DNA of 8,815 bases, taken from Candidatus Hodarchaeota archaeon. Lineage in GTDB: Archaea; Asgardarchaeota; Heimdallarchaeia; Hodarchaeales; YT1-057. Below the pieces are notes generated by a model. It did no database searches and was not told the origin of the DNA. It worked only from the letters and a program-made list of their open reading frames with translations. The position numbers and the translations under genes are program-made. The stretch lies in assembly GCA_016839955.1 (NCBI GenBank), contig JAEOTI010000056.1, forward strand, positions 1-8,815, written 5' to 3'. Below are positions 1-8,500 of the stretch, piece after piece. How positions within the stretch are numbered: the stretch's first letter is position 1; the number at the start of each line of letters is the position of its first letter.

Positions 1-1
1 T

Positions 2-1174
2 ATACTTAGTGAAGGGAATGTTAATGGCGATACACTTGATTTACTAATAAATGAATTTGGTTACTATCGAAATGAATCCTATATACTTACGGATTCTAAT
101 GATAATACCGGAAAAACAAGTTATATTAATTACAGTGGTTCAAATTTATTACCACATTCTATTACTGTAGCTGCTAACTCGATTGAACTATATAACGGAA
201 CAGGTTTTATCCAGTTACCAGTGGAAGCTAAGAATCATATTATTTCTGACTCTGATGGAACCAGTACTTGGAACGACTCCAGTATAGCAAATAGTGTTGT
301 ATGTTTGTCATCTTTAATATATGAAGAAGGACGAATTATAGTTAGTTTAGATGCCGATTTCTTGAATAACAAGACAGATTTTGATTTAGATGGCAAAATG
401 AATTATGACGATTCAAATAACTCTATTTTGGGACTCAACTCCATTCGTTGGCTTTCAGGAACGACCAAAAAAGAAAGAATAATCCTTTTTGATGAATCTC
501 ATTCGCCTGCAAAATCAGTTAATGATGTTGAAGGGTACACAGAACTAGCAAACTATCTTACAAGTAATGGATACACCATCCAATGGATGACAACGTTTAA
601 TTCAAGTTTATTTTCACAAATACATGGTTTAGTCATTTGTGATGGCTCTTCTGATTATACACCAGATGAAGTTAATGATATTGAAGAATTTGTAGTAAAT
701 GGGGGTGGGTTATTTCTAATTGGTGACCACGATTTTGATAGTAATCAAGTAGATTCGATAGGAGTTACATTTAATCTAGACTTTAATAATACTGGATTTT
801 TATTGGATACGGACAATTATACTTCATTAGAATCTTATGTTGTATTTGACGATAATAATATTGGAACTCATCCAATTACAGAAAGAGTTAATCGCATTGA
901 ACTATACAATACAACAGCTTTTGATACCATAGATGGAGGAACTTCCATCGTAAGTAGTGACTCAGACTCTTCTTGTACATGGAGTAATGGCGGAATAGCG
1001 AATCAGCTATCCCTTATGGTTGCTAAAGACCATTCTTTCGGTCGTGTGTTTGCTACTACCGATAGTAGCTTTCTCCAGGGTGGTGTGGACTTCGATGGCG
1101 ATGGTATTAGTAATTTTTATGACAGTGATAATAATTTCTTAGCAATAAATGCTTTCAGTTGGTTATTAGAGAAT
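2..1174 (+). repeat. Tandem GATase-like plus calcium-loop module (one partial, one full copy)
   Basis: Two consecutive protein modules are related with a period of about 711-714 nt. Anchor matches are SIELYNGTGF (starting near 179) against RIELYNTTAF (near 893), S-D-S-D-x-x-x-T-W-x-x-x-x-I-A-N, and DFDLDGKMNYDD (from 377) against DFDGDGISNFYD (from 1088). Short nucleotide stretches are still shared, such as attgaactata at 182 and 896, but overall the copies have diverged well. The first copy is cut by the window edge, so more copies may lie upstream. Confidence 0.8.
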
Positions 1175-2494
1175 CGAGCTCCTTTTGTGAATGTAACCAC
1201 TCCAAACGGTGGAGAGACCTTTCAGCACCAACTCTGGATTAATTGGACCGCATTAGATCCAAATAAGGATTATGTTACATTCAATCTTACTTATACTCCA
1301 AACGGAACTACTTGGGTTCCAATAGTAGAAAATTTGAACAACAATAGTTTCCTATGGAACGTTTCCGGATTTTCTGAAAGCAACCAATATGTTATTCGAG
1401 TTTTCGCGACAGATGGTGAATTGATCAACTACGATGAATCAGATGGACTTTTCATCATTGACTATTCTGGACCTTCAATTGAAGATGTCACATATAATTC
1501 CGCAATCGACAGAATTACCGCAGAAGTGATCGATATTAGTGGGATTGACACAGTATTTCTAAATTATAGCTTTGATGAAGGTAATTCTTGGTCTGAAAAT
1601 GAAATGACTTTTGAAACAGGAAATACTTACTATTTCTCTACTCTTCATATCAGTGATTGTACTCCCGTCCAGTGTATAATCATGGCTTTTGACGATTCTC
1701 CATTTAATTATAGTACTATCACGAATATTTACAATTTTACTATTACAACTGGTGAAGATACTACTCCCCCAAGTATTTCCCCTCTTGGTGACGTTCCAAT
1801 TCCAAATGATACTGTCACTGGCTATTTTTTAAATTGGACTGCAGAAGATCCACATCCTAGTACCTATGAGATTCTTCTCAATGGTACAGTTAACAAAACA
1901 GGTTCTTGGACAAATTCCAGTATTATAAGTGTGTCTATAAGTGGTATGCCTAATGATACTTATAATTGGACAGTTCTTGTGCGAGATGCTTGTGGAAATA
2001 CTGCTAGTGATCAAGTATTAGTAATTATAGGGATAACTGATACTACTCCTCCAAGCATCGATTCTCCATCAGATGTTAGTTATGAAGAAGGTACTTCTGG
2101 GCATTTAGTCACTTGGAATGTATCAGATAGATTTGCTTCAAATTACTCAATCCTAAGAAATGGTTCTGTAATTGAATCTGGATATTGGGATGGTAGTTCA
2201 ATTACTATTTCAGTCGACGATTTAACTCTTGGGACCTACGAATATAATTGTATGGTGTCAGACTACGATGGATTGACAAGTTATGACATAGTGTATGTAA
2301 TAGTGACCTCAACTCCTACAGATACATCTGGAGAGGAGACTGGAAATCCTTCTAGTGGAGATGATAATTTAAGTGGTTTAATTGTTATTTCACTGGTTAC
2401 CTTTGGTATAATAAGTATACTATCTGTTATTCTCTTCCTCTACCGAACCAATTTAGCTGAAATGTTGGAAAAAATAAAAAGAAAAAATGGTTAA
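2..2494 (+). CDS. Surface-anchored protein with GATase-like modules and Ig-like domains (5' partial)
   Basis: The frame is open from the first complete codon at position 2, so the start lies left of the window and 830 residues are visible. Residues 1-153 are the C-terminal part of a GATase/DUF4350-like module; residues 158-391 are a complete second copy, with FDESHSP near its start and GGGLFLIGDH in the core. Each copy ends in a calcium-type loop (DFDLDGKMNYDD at 126-137, DFDGDGISNFYD at 363-374). Then come a PNGGE-containing FnIII-like domain (393-491), another beta domain with a possible disulfide pair (492-585, two Cys five apart), two D-T-T-P-P Ig-like repeats (586-770), a Ser/Gly/Asp linker, one membrane helix (about 791-814) and a basic tail ending KIKRKNG. 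About 25 Asn-X-Ser/Thr sequons lie in the ectodomain. This is seen in the sequence; a surface location is inferred. Ligand and function are not recognisable. No catalytic Cys sits at the expected nucleophile elbow, so a binding or structural role is more likely than an amidotransferase. Confidence 0.88.
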   Translation: MLSEGNVNGDTLDLLINEFGYYRNESYILTDSNDNTGKTSYINYSGSNLLPHSITVAANSIELYNGTGFIQLPVEAKNHIISDSDGTSTWNDSSIANSVVCLSSLIYEEGRIIVSLDADFLNNKTDFDLDGKMNYDDSNNSILGLNSIRWLSGTTKKERIILFDESHSPAKSVNDVEGYTELANYLTSNGYTIQWMTTFNSSLFSQIHGLVICDGSSDYTPDEVNDIEEFVVNGGGLFLIGDHDFDSNQVDSIGVTFNLDFNNTGFLLDTDNYTSLESYVVFDDNNIGTHPITERVNRIELYNTTAFDTIDGGTSIVSSDSDSSCTWSNGGIANQLSLMVAKDHSFGRVFATTDSSFLQGGVDFDGDGISNFYDSDNNFLAINAFSWLLENRAPFVNVTTPNGGETFQHQLWINWTALDPNKDYVTFNLTYTPNGTTWVPIVENLNNNSFLWNVSGFSESNQYVIRVFATDGELINYDESDGLFIIDYSGPSIEDVTYNSAIDRITAEVIDISGIDTVFLNYSFDEGNSWSENEMTFETGNTYYFSTLHISDCTPVQCIIMAFDDSPFNYSTITNIYNFTITTGEDTTPPSISPLGDVPIPNDTVTGYFLNWTAEDPHPSTYEILLNGTVNKTGSWTNSSIISVSISGMPNDTYNWTVLVRDACGNTASDQVLVIIGITDTTPPSIDSPSDVSYEEGTSGHLVTWNVSDRFASNYSILRNGSVIESGYWDGSSITISVDDLTLGTYEYNCMVSDYDGLTSYDIVYVIVTSTPTDTSGEETGNPSSGDDNLSGLIVISLVTFGIISILSVILFLYRTNLAEMLEKIKRKNG
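1757..2311 (+). repeat. Two tandem D-T-T-P-P Ig-like domains
   Basis: Two units of about 94 and 91 residues (1757-2038 and 2039-2311) each begin DTTPPSI. Each continues with a conserved W-x-x-x-D core, a Y-x-I-L-x-N-G-(T/S)-V strand, a G-x-W turn, and a closing T-Y-x-(W/Y)-x-x-x-V-x-D strand. This style of repeat is frequent in surface proteins of Asgard and other archaea. The unit nearest the membrane is followed by the linker and the membrane helix. Confidence 0.8.
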
Positions 2495-2542
2495 ATTAAA
2501 ATTTCATGCGGTTTATTTGTTTTAAAATATTTCATCCGAGTC

Positions 2543-2548
2543 TTTTTT
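2543..2548 (+). terminator. Possible poly-T terminator after the first surface-protein gene
   Basis: A run of six T (ctttttt) lies 49 bp after the stop at 2494, after T-rich sequence at 2511-2524. Archaeal RNA polymerase can terminate on T-runs without a stem-loop, and no convincing hairpin was seen here. This is a placement argument only. Confidence 0.3.
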
Positions 2549-2628
2549 GACCTTAAACGTCAGAGACATCTACAAGAAGTTCTATTCATTTATATTAAAC
2601 TTAATAATCCAAATCTTCCTTAATAACA

Positions 2629-2658
2629 GTTTATTTATTTAGTTCAATAGAATTAATT
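2629..2658 (+). promoter_or_regulatory. Candidate archaeal promoter of the TIGR04076-MFS pair
   Basis: The 209-bp gap before the start at 2704 is extremely AT-rich. It contains two TATA-like stretches, tttatttatt (2631-2640) and aattaattatc (2649-2659). A box at the first would place transcription start near 2657-2662, and the second near 2677-2683. The second would exclude a start codon at 2674 and favour the ATG at 2704. No purine-rich BRE stands out, so the call is weak. Confidence 0.25.
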
Positions 2659-2703
2659 ATCAACTCCATAATAATGAACTTAATACGAGAGAAGTGGTTT
2701 ATT

Positions 2704-2976
2704 ATGACTTGGTCTGATGTAAAAATCAATGTTGTCAATATTTTAGAACGTGGTAAATGTCCTCATGGACATAAAGCGGGGGAGGAATTTATTTGGTCAA
2801 AAGATCGATGGCAAATGTGTTCTTCTGCTTGTCACACTCTGTTTCCCTACGTAACTGGTCTCCAATCGGGGGGAAGTTTTCCTTGGGAAGATGAGCCTGA
2901 TTCCATAACTATATGCTGTCCTGATTATAAAAATCCAGTTGTCTTCAAAATGACACGAGTTCAACCAAAAGAGTAA
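2704..2976 (+). CDS. TIGR04076 family small Cys-rich protein
   Basis: This is a 90-residue soluble protein whose order of motifs fits the TIGR04076 family of unknown function: a short opening strand (VKINVV), CPHGHKAGEEF, a Cys-x3-CysHis segment (CSSACH), the P-Y-V-x-x-L-x-x-G-G-x-x-PWE core, and a CCPDYKNPVVFK ending. Five Cys and three His are visible (C19, H21, H23, C39, C43, H44, C71, C72), compatible with metal or redox chemistry, though no such role is established. An in-frame ATG at 2674 would add ten residues. I prefer 2704 because family members usually begin only a few residues before the V-K-I-x-V strand, and a purine-rich stretch (gagagaag, 2688-2695) lies at ribosome-binding distance. 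The transporter gene follows 38 bp downstream on the same strand, suggesting co-transcription. Confidence 0.85.
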   Translation: MTWSDVKINVVNILERGKCPHGHKAGEEFIWSKDRWQMCSSACHTLFPYVTGLQSGGSFPWEDEPDSITICCPDYKNPVVFKMTRVQPKE

Positions 2977-3014
2977 ATGAAAAAAGTAATTTACAATAAG
3001 GAAAGTACAATTGC

Positions 3015-4256
3015 GTGAAGACTTCATCTAAAACTATCTCCCCCCGAGTTAGCTTAGTATCAGCATTTATGGTTCATACTTCTGTAGAAATTCCATTCTT
3101 TATTTTCCCAGTTATTCTCTTATTAGTCGGTAATGATCTCTTTGATACTATTGGGGGGTTTGGCTGGCTTGGTTTAGGCTCACTTGGGACTCTTGGACTT
3201 CTTGCAGCAGGATTACCGTCACCAATTTTTGGTAGTTTATCTGATAGATTTCCCCGTGGGGTGATGATGAGTCTTAGCCTTATCATTAGTGCAATAGGAT
3301 CATTGCTCATTGGCTTCTGGGGCACTTCTTTTTTTGTTGTTGCATTAGGAATCTTAATTATGGGACTGGGAGTGTCTCTTTATCATCCGCCGGGTCTTAC
3401 ATGGGTTTCAGCTGCATTCAGTGATGCTGAAGGTCGTTCTTCTTCTAATTTCAATCAAGTGTTAGCATTCCATAGCGTTGGTGGAACTGTGGGAAGTTCT
3501 CTTGGACCTATATCAGTGTATTTTCTTCTTGGGTCCTTTACTTGGAGGCAGATATATTTACTTTGGTCTATTCCGATTTTACTTCTTGCTTTCATTTTTT
3601 GGATCTTTATTGGTCGGTACGAATCTCCTATCTTCCCAAAAACACTTAATTTTATCCACACGCCAAAAAATAACTCTAAAGAATCGAATTTGAATAAGAA
3701 TTTAACTGCCTTGATAATAATATTCTCATTTGTCTTTTTAATGTCATTAACACGTGGTATGATTGGCTTTATTTTGAGTCCGTTTCTTATTGAGGAAAAA
3801 AAATTTAAAACCACTGGAGCTGCACTATTCGTGGGACTTTCTCTTCTTTTAGGTGCAACTGGACAAATTTTTGCAGGTATTGCAGGTGATCGCTATAGTG
3901 AAAAAAGAGTTCTGGTAATAGCTGCATTTCTTCAAGTATTTGTTTTATCAGGAATTTTCATTGTATCAAATTTAGTTTTTTTATTTACATTTTATCTATC
4001 TTTTGCGTTAATTAATTCTACATTCTGGCCAATTACGAACAGTATTATTGGAAAGACAGCAATAAAACGTGGAAAAGCATTCGGTTGGTTTCAAATGATT
4101 GCAAATGTGGTGGGGGCAATTGGACCTATAATTGACGGTGTTTTAATTGGCTTTGACCCAAACAGATACCTTATGATCTTTGTGTGTGCAATAATTTTCT
4201 CAATACTTGCATTTCTTATCCTTGGATTTTTAAGTCAAGAATCAAGAGAAAACTGA
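3015..4256 (+). CDS. Major facilitator superfamily transporter, FsR-like
   Basis: The 413-residue protein has about twelve hydrophobic segments in two halves, split by a charged Lys/Asn-rich cytoplasmic loop (roughly residues 201-230). This is the normal MFS size and plan. The MFS motif A is clear between helices 2 and 3 (GSLSDRFPRG, residues 73-82), with the related second-half copy AGIAGDRYSEKR at 287-298. The LYHPPG segment (122-127) and HSVGGTVGSSLGP (153-165) resemble the helix 4-5 region of FsR (fosmidomycin resistance)-type and related MFS efflux carriers. The substrate cannot be read from the sequence; drug or metabolite export by proton antiport is an inference from family. GTG at 3015 is chosen because a stop lies upstream in frame at 2997 and aaggaaag (2998-3005) precedes it. 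The next in-frame ATG at 3069 would cut into the first helix. It probably shares a transcript with the small gene upstream. Confidence 0.92.
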   Translation: MKTSSKTISPRVSLVSAFMVHTSVEIPFFIFPVILLLVGNDLFDTIGGFGWLGLGSLGTLGLLAAGLPSPIFGSLSDRFPRGVMMSLSLIISAIGSLLIGFWGTSFFVVALGILIMGLGVSLYHPPGLTWVSAAFSDAEGRSSSNFNQVLAFHSVGGTVGSSLGPISVYFLLGSFTWRQIYLLWSIPILLLAFIFWIFIGRYESPIFPKTLNFIHTPKNNSKESNLNKNLTALIIIFSFVFLMSLTRGMIGFILSPFLIEEKKFKTTGAALFVGLSLLLGATGQIFAGIAGDRYSEKRVLVIAAFLQVFVLSGIFIVSNLVFLFTFYLSFALINSTFWPITNSIIGKTAIKRGKAFGWFQMIANVVGAIGPIIDGVLIGFDPNRYLMIFVCAIIFSILAFLILGFLSQESREN

Positions 4257-4285
4257 AAATTTCTTCTTATAAAAAGATAATTTGG

Positions 4286-4356
4286 TTTTTTCCCTTACTC
4301 ATTACAGGCATTTGAATACGTAAAAGTGTTTATTTTCTTTTTGCAGGTTATTTTTT
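4286..4356 (+). terminator. T-run cluster after the MFS gene
   Basis: Three T-runs on the plus strand follow the stop codon at 4256: tttttt at 4286-4291, a T-rich block at 4329-4342, and tttttt at 4351-4356. This is the usual appearance of archaeal intrinsic termination, which needs no hairpin. It would end the TIGR04076-MFS transcript before the next gene. Confidence 0.45.
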
Positions 4357-4491
4357 GAAAATCTCATCCTAATACTCCTTTTGCGAGATAATAATAAAGT
4401 TTTAAGGACATTTCTTCTGTTCAGGTAAACACTCCTACATGAATTTCAAAAATGGAATTTCACAACAACTAGATGATTAGTTTGGTTAATG

Positions 4492-4515
4492 TTAATAAAA
4501 CTCTAAAAAGATGAT
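4492..4515 (+). promoter_or_regulatory. Candidate TATA box and GATGAT ribosome-binding site for the 4522 gene
   Basis: The stretch ttaataaaac (4492-4501) lies about 25 bp upstream of the ATG at 4522. That is the spacing expected between a TATA box and the transcription start, giving a very short or absent leader. Alternatively gatgat (4510-4515) differs by one base from the archaeal ribosome-binding core ggtgat and sits 6 nt before the ATG. The two readings make different predictions about transcript length. Confidence 0.35.
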
Positions 4516-4521
4516 TTTTGT

Positions 4522-5556
4522 ATGACTGAGAAAAAATCTAAGGAGTCACTTATTGAAGGGATGATAATCTCTTTATTTGCAGATGAAGGTCCAGAGATAC
4601 TTTATAATTCGTCTCCTTTTGATGAAAGTGATGCTTTCAGTATGGTTGTTAAAAATTTAACTGCAATTGGAACAGATACCCCTCGTGCATTTGGTGAAAT
4701 TGAAGTTTATGGTCCTTTGCCAAGCCCTTCGCCAAATCATACCGTAATGGCTTTCTTATTTTCTATCAAGGCTGAGAAATCTACTGATCCGAGAATTGTT
4801 CAGTTTGGACGAATGGGCGTCATTTGGACAGTCTCTAATTCAAATATTGCATTAAAATATTCTGGAATTCTCAAAAGAATTTTACGGCGCTTATTTGATT
4901 TCTATCACATTACTACAGACGCTGATTTTATGAAAAATGAAATTTTTCAGAAATTTGACGATAAACTTAGAATTAACATTAGTGGAGGTGTCCAAAGCTA
5001 CTATATTTCAACAGATTCTACTTTAGAACCAGTTTATGAAATAGAATATGTACCCCCTAATGTACCTATAATTTTAATTGATATAGAAACCAAAGATATC
5101 AAAATTCTTATACAAGATGAGATCTCCGCTATTAAGAAAAATCAATACCGTCAAATGTTAAACGATCTCATCAAAGAAACGTATTCTGGAATATCATTCA
5201 AATATGAGTGGGTTTCTGATCCAATTACTGTAAAAATGCAACTTTCAAAACTTGGATTCGATACAAAATCAGTTATTCGAGAGGATTTTGAAGTACGATT
5301 TTTTGGAGAACTCAATCTTAACAAAATTGATACATTTTTCGCCTCTAAATTAGAACCCCAACGGAAGAAACTTTCTCATTACTTGTACAAATCAATTGAA
5401 TCTCAACGACCAGAAGAAATTAGCAACATTGCTTTAGAGACTGGTTTCTCGCCTGAGCTTATTTCTCATCTTATTGATACGGCAATTAAGAGTGGGCTTT
5501 TCCAAGGTGGAAGAAATGAAAATGGAATTTTTTATCCCCCAGAGAAATTAATATGA
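4522..5556 (+). CDS. Soluble protein with longin/roadblock-like N-terminus and winged-helix-like C-terminus
   Basis: I do not recognise this 344-residue protein as a named family. It has no signal peptide or membrane helix. Residues 11-130 read as a longin/roadblock-type alpha-beta unit: strand GMIISLFADEGP, strand EILYNSSP, helix SDAFSMVVKNL, two strands around MAFLFSIKAEKS and VQFGRMGVIWTV, then a helix from about 112 to 129. A conserved-looking STDPRI (87-92) lies between strands. Residues 180-280 are a charged alpha-beta region with no motif I can place. Residues 284-341 look like a winged helix: helices at LSHYLYKSIES, PEEISNIALETG and SPELISHLIDTAIKSG, then the wing GGRNENGIFYPP. The fold assignments are inferred from secondary-structure pattern. 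The gene has its own likely promoter and converges, with 7 bp between, on the large minus-strand gene that also ends in a longin-like domain. A role with small GTPases or as a regulator is speculative. Confidence 0.85.
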   Translation: MTEKKSKESLIEGMIISLFADEGPEILYNSSPFDESDAFSMVVKNLTAIGTDTPRAFGEIEVYGPLPSPSPNHTVMAFLFSIKAEKSTDPRIVQFGRMGVIWTVSNSNIALKYSGILKRILRRLFDFYHITTDADFMKNEIFQKFDDKLRINISGGVQSYYISTDSTLEPVYEIEYVPPNVPIILIDIETKDIKILIQDEISAIKKNQYRQMLNDLIKETYSGISFKYEWVSDPITVKMQLSKLGFDTKSVIREDFEVRFFGELNLNKIDTFFASKLEPQRKKLSHYLYKSIESQRPEEISNIALETGFSPELISHLIDTAIKSGLFQGGRNENGIFYPPEKLI

Positions 5557-5563
5557 AAAACTG

Positions 5564-8500
5564 TTAATCATCATCTTCTAGTAAATCCGTTGTTCCATAT
5601 AGTCTCTCATAAGATAAAACTATGTAAGAGATATGTTTTCGAAGTTTTTTAACCATTTTTTGTATTGTTTCTTGTTCTGATGGAGCTTTATCCATTTTCA
5701 CATGGATTTCATGGATTAAATCTGAAAATTGATCGTTAAATTGATTGACAAGAGGAAAGATATGAGGCAATATGAGGATATTTAGTGTAATATTTTCAGA
5801 TCCTCCCCTCGCAGAAGGTCTATCTAAAGCATAGCCAAAGGATAATGAATTTACTCTTATTCGGGGCCCTAGAATGTACTCGAAAGAAGCAGAAGACTCC
5901 TCATCATAGTTTTCCATGAATTGACAGGTGCTAAAGGAGTGATCAGAAAGTTCTACTAGTTTTTGGTAGTTATCACGTAAAATTTCGGGTGTTACAAATA
6001 TGGGAATGGGTCCATGTCTTTGATCAAAGAACGCAACAACAATTCCTAGTGTGTGTTTGTCTAATGAAGCTTCTACTTCTCCAGAGGAAAGAGTATGAAT
6101 GTTTTTCATAACTATTTCTTTATCTAATCCAACAAGGGTTTCTTTTCCAAATTTCTTTATTGCTATAGCAGAACCTATTGCGAATATGAGTCCTAATGTT
6201 GCTAAAAGTCCGATTACAAATCCTAAATCAAGTCCTCCTTTAGCTTTTCCTTTAAAAGTAAAAGCTAATCGTCCGGTTGGGTCCAATCCTTCCGGAAATG
6301 CATTTTCATTCATATTTCCGTCTTGATCCAGGACTGAAATTTGGAATAATATTTGTACATCATTCTTCGGATTAAATGGTAATGTTACACCCCAGTGAGT
6401 ACTGTTAATCGCTTCCATTGAAGCATTTTGATAGTCTCCATCTTCAAAGTAAGAATATAGTGAGAAGTCATAATACACTGAATTTATCCTTAGCATGTTT
6501 GTGGTATTTTCTTCTTCTTGATCAACAGGTTTGAAGTAATAGTAAATAACTATATCAGCTATTCCTGAGCCATATTCTTCGATTTTTGCTATAAATGTTA
6601 TATTACTGGCGTCATCGTCCCAACTATAAATCACATCTAATATCCTTGGAGGCGCATAATCTCTAACAGTCATGTTAAAACCAGTGAAGACTTGAATTGT
6701 GTCACCTGATATTAAATGGGTGCTCTCAACATAAATCCATATTGAAATATTATTATTTAGGTAGCTAATTGGGAAAGTTAATTCAACTATCCAATGGGTT
6801 CCATTTGAATTTGCACCACGAAAATATTCTGGAAACTCAAATTCTACATCTGAGATGGGATTCCTAGGATCATCAACAACAATCCAGAACAAGAAGTGCC
6901 CTTCAGAGTCAATTATCGGTGTAATACCATACTCAAGTATTCTGGGGCGACTTTCGATTGTAATATTCTGAGATCTAATTGGTGAACCTAAATCAGTCCC
7001 ATCAAAGGGTATTATTTCAAAATACCAGATCTCTCCATAACTTGTTTCATTAGCTAAAATAATAGTAAAATTGTCATACTCTGCAATGTAACTATTATTT
7101 CTGTACCATTTAATCAATGACTGATTGAAGTCGCCATCAATGTCGATATAAGCATACGCAATGGAAATATTTTCATCTTCTACGATGAAAGTTTCGTATT
7201 CATGGTTGATAAACTCTAAATTTGATACGTCAGGTGGTTTATTCACTATAAGAATGATTTCGGATGTTGCATTGAGAGACCAATCATCTCCATCGAAAAC
7301 CCAGAGAACACAAACCCAAATTTGTCCCTTCTGAAGTTCTGATGAATCGATAATCGTTTGATTGTCATAAGCTGCTTCATGGGCTCCATTGACATACCAA
7401 TGAACCTTAGTACCTTGAAGAACATCTCCGTCAATGTCTGTTTGATTCCAGGATACAATTAAGTTTACATCAGCATATGTCTCTATTAAAGCGTTATTTA
7501 TTGTAATTTCAATAATAGAGGTTGGTGTGTTTTGTATCTTGATAGTTATTGATGCATAAGGGATACTATAGTTGAATCCATCATAAACACGGATAACTAT
7601 CCACCAAAATTCCCCTTTATGTGTATAAGTCTCTGTAACATTGGTTTGGTTCGTGAGTGTGTCAATAATAAGTCCATTACGATACCAGTGTATTATCCAA
7701 TTTGAGCTTTCGTTATCTCCATCAGGATCTTCGAAACTCCAATTAAGAATCAAAGTATCATTTGTAAGAGATGGAGTGGGAGTTAAAAGCACATTAGATG
7801 CTTTTGGTTTTGCGTTCAAAATCAACATTAAAGGACTAGTATAATTCAGACCATAATCTTCACTGTCAGAGGGGGAAATAATGACGTAAATACTATTTCC
7901 TTTTTGTAGAAGTCCAAGAAGATGAGATAGTGTAGTTTGATTACGAACTTGTGAGATTTCAGTCCCATTCGAGAAATACCACCAAATCTTTGTCAAATTT
8001 ACCAGTTCAGAATCTCCATCATTATCAAAATAGCCATAAGAAAAGCTTAGATCGTCTTCAATTGTCGGTTTATTGTTTTCCCATGAAAATTCTAGAATTG
8101 AAGGAGCACTATTTCCAATAATTATCGTAGAAGAATTGACCCAACTTCCATACAATCCATAATCATCTCTTGGTCTTACTCCAACTTTCCATTGTTGCCC
8201 TTTCTGGAGATAAGATGGACCTATAAATGATTTAGTATGAATAGATTGCAATTCCCAATTTCCATTTGAGGGGTTGTATTTGTACCACCTATATTGAGAA
8301 CCTATGACATTATAGATTGTTGTATAGAGCACTTGTGAATTTATTTCAAGGGTTATGTCGTAAATTGGATCACTTTCCCCTGAATCGATATCATAAACGA
8401 GAAGAGAATAGTTTACATAAATTCCATACGTTGCAGAGTAGAAGGTAGAATTAGGATTATTCGCCTGAACCTGAGGAAAACCTAAAAAGGTATTAATTTG

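Larger units (their letters stand above)
4257..4521 (+). other. Gene-free intergenic stretch (265 bp)
   Basis: No open frame of note, no tRNA-like cloverleaf and no strong inverted repeat was found. The left half carries T-runs, the right half a TATA-like box; both are listed separately. A short direct repeat of gaatttca/ggaatttca (4441-4462) looks like chance in AT-rich DNA. Confidence 0.6.

Noticed and set aside
1088..1123. Dockerin domain implying a cellulosome-like complex
   Set aside because: Only one calcium loop occurs per module and no second dockerin half follows; the loop is better described as EF-hand/TSP3-like.
473..1174. Active class I glutamine amidotransferase
   Set aside because: The core pattern is GATase-like, but the expected nucleophile Cys elbow is missing (GGGLFLIGDH has none) and the setting is an extracellular Ig-type protein.
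2495..2538. Near-direct repeat attaaaatttcatgcg / tttaaaatatttcatccg
   Set aside because: Two imperfect copies 26 bp apart in AT-rich DNA; no further copies and no symmetry, so chance is a sufficient explanation.
3478..3693. Plus-strand 71-codon frame within the MFS gene
   Set aside because: It is an out-of-frame shadow. Its hydrophobic look comes from the T-rich codons of the transporter helices.
3455..3814. Open minus-strand frame of 119 codons inside the transporter gene, plus others at 3074-3325 and 2797-3027
   Set aside because: They lie opposite clearly conserved coding sequence (MFS and TIGR04076 motifs), show no domain signature, and have the composition of antisense shadows.
6099..6326. 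Plus-strand frames at 6099-6326 and 7641-7844 opposite the large minus-strand gene
   Set aside because: They are complementary to the membrane helix region and to a PKD-like repeat; there is no ribosome-binding site, promoter or recognisable domain.
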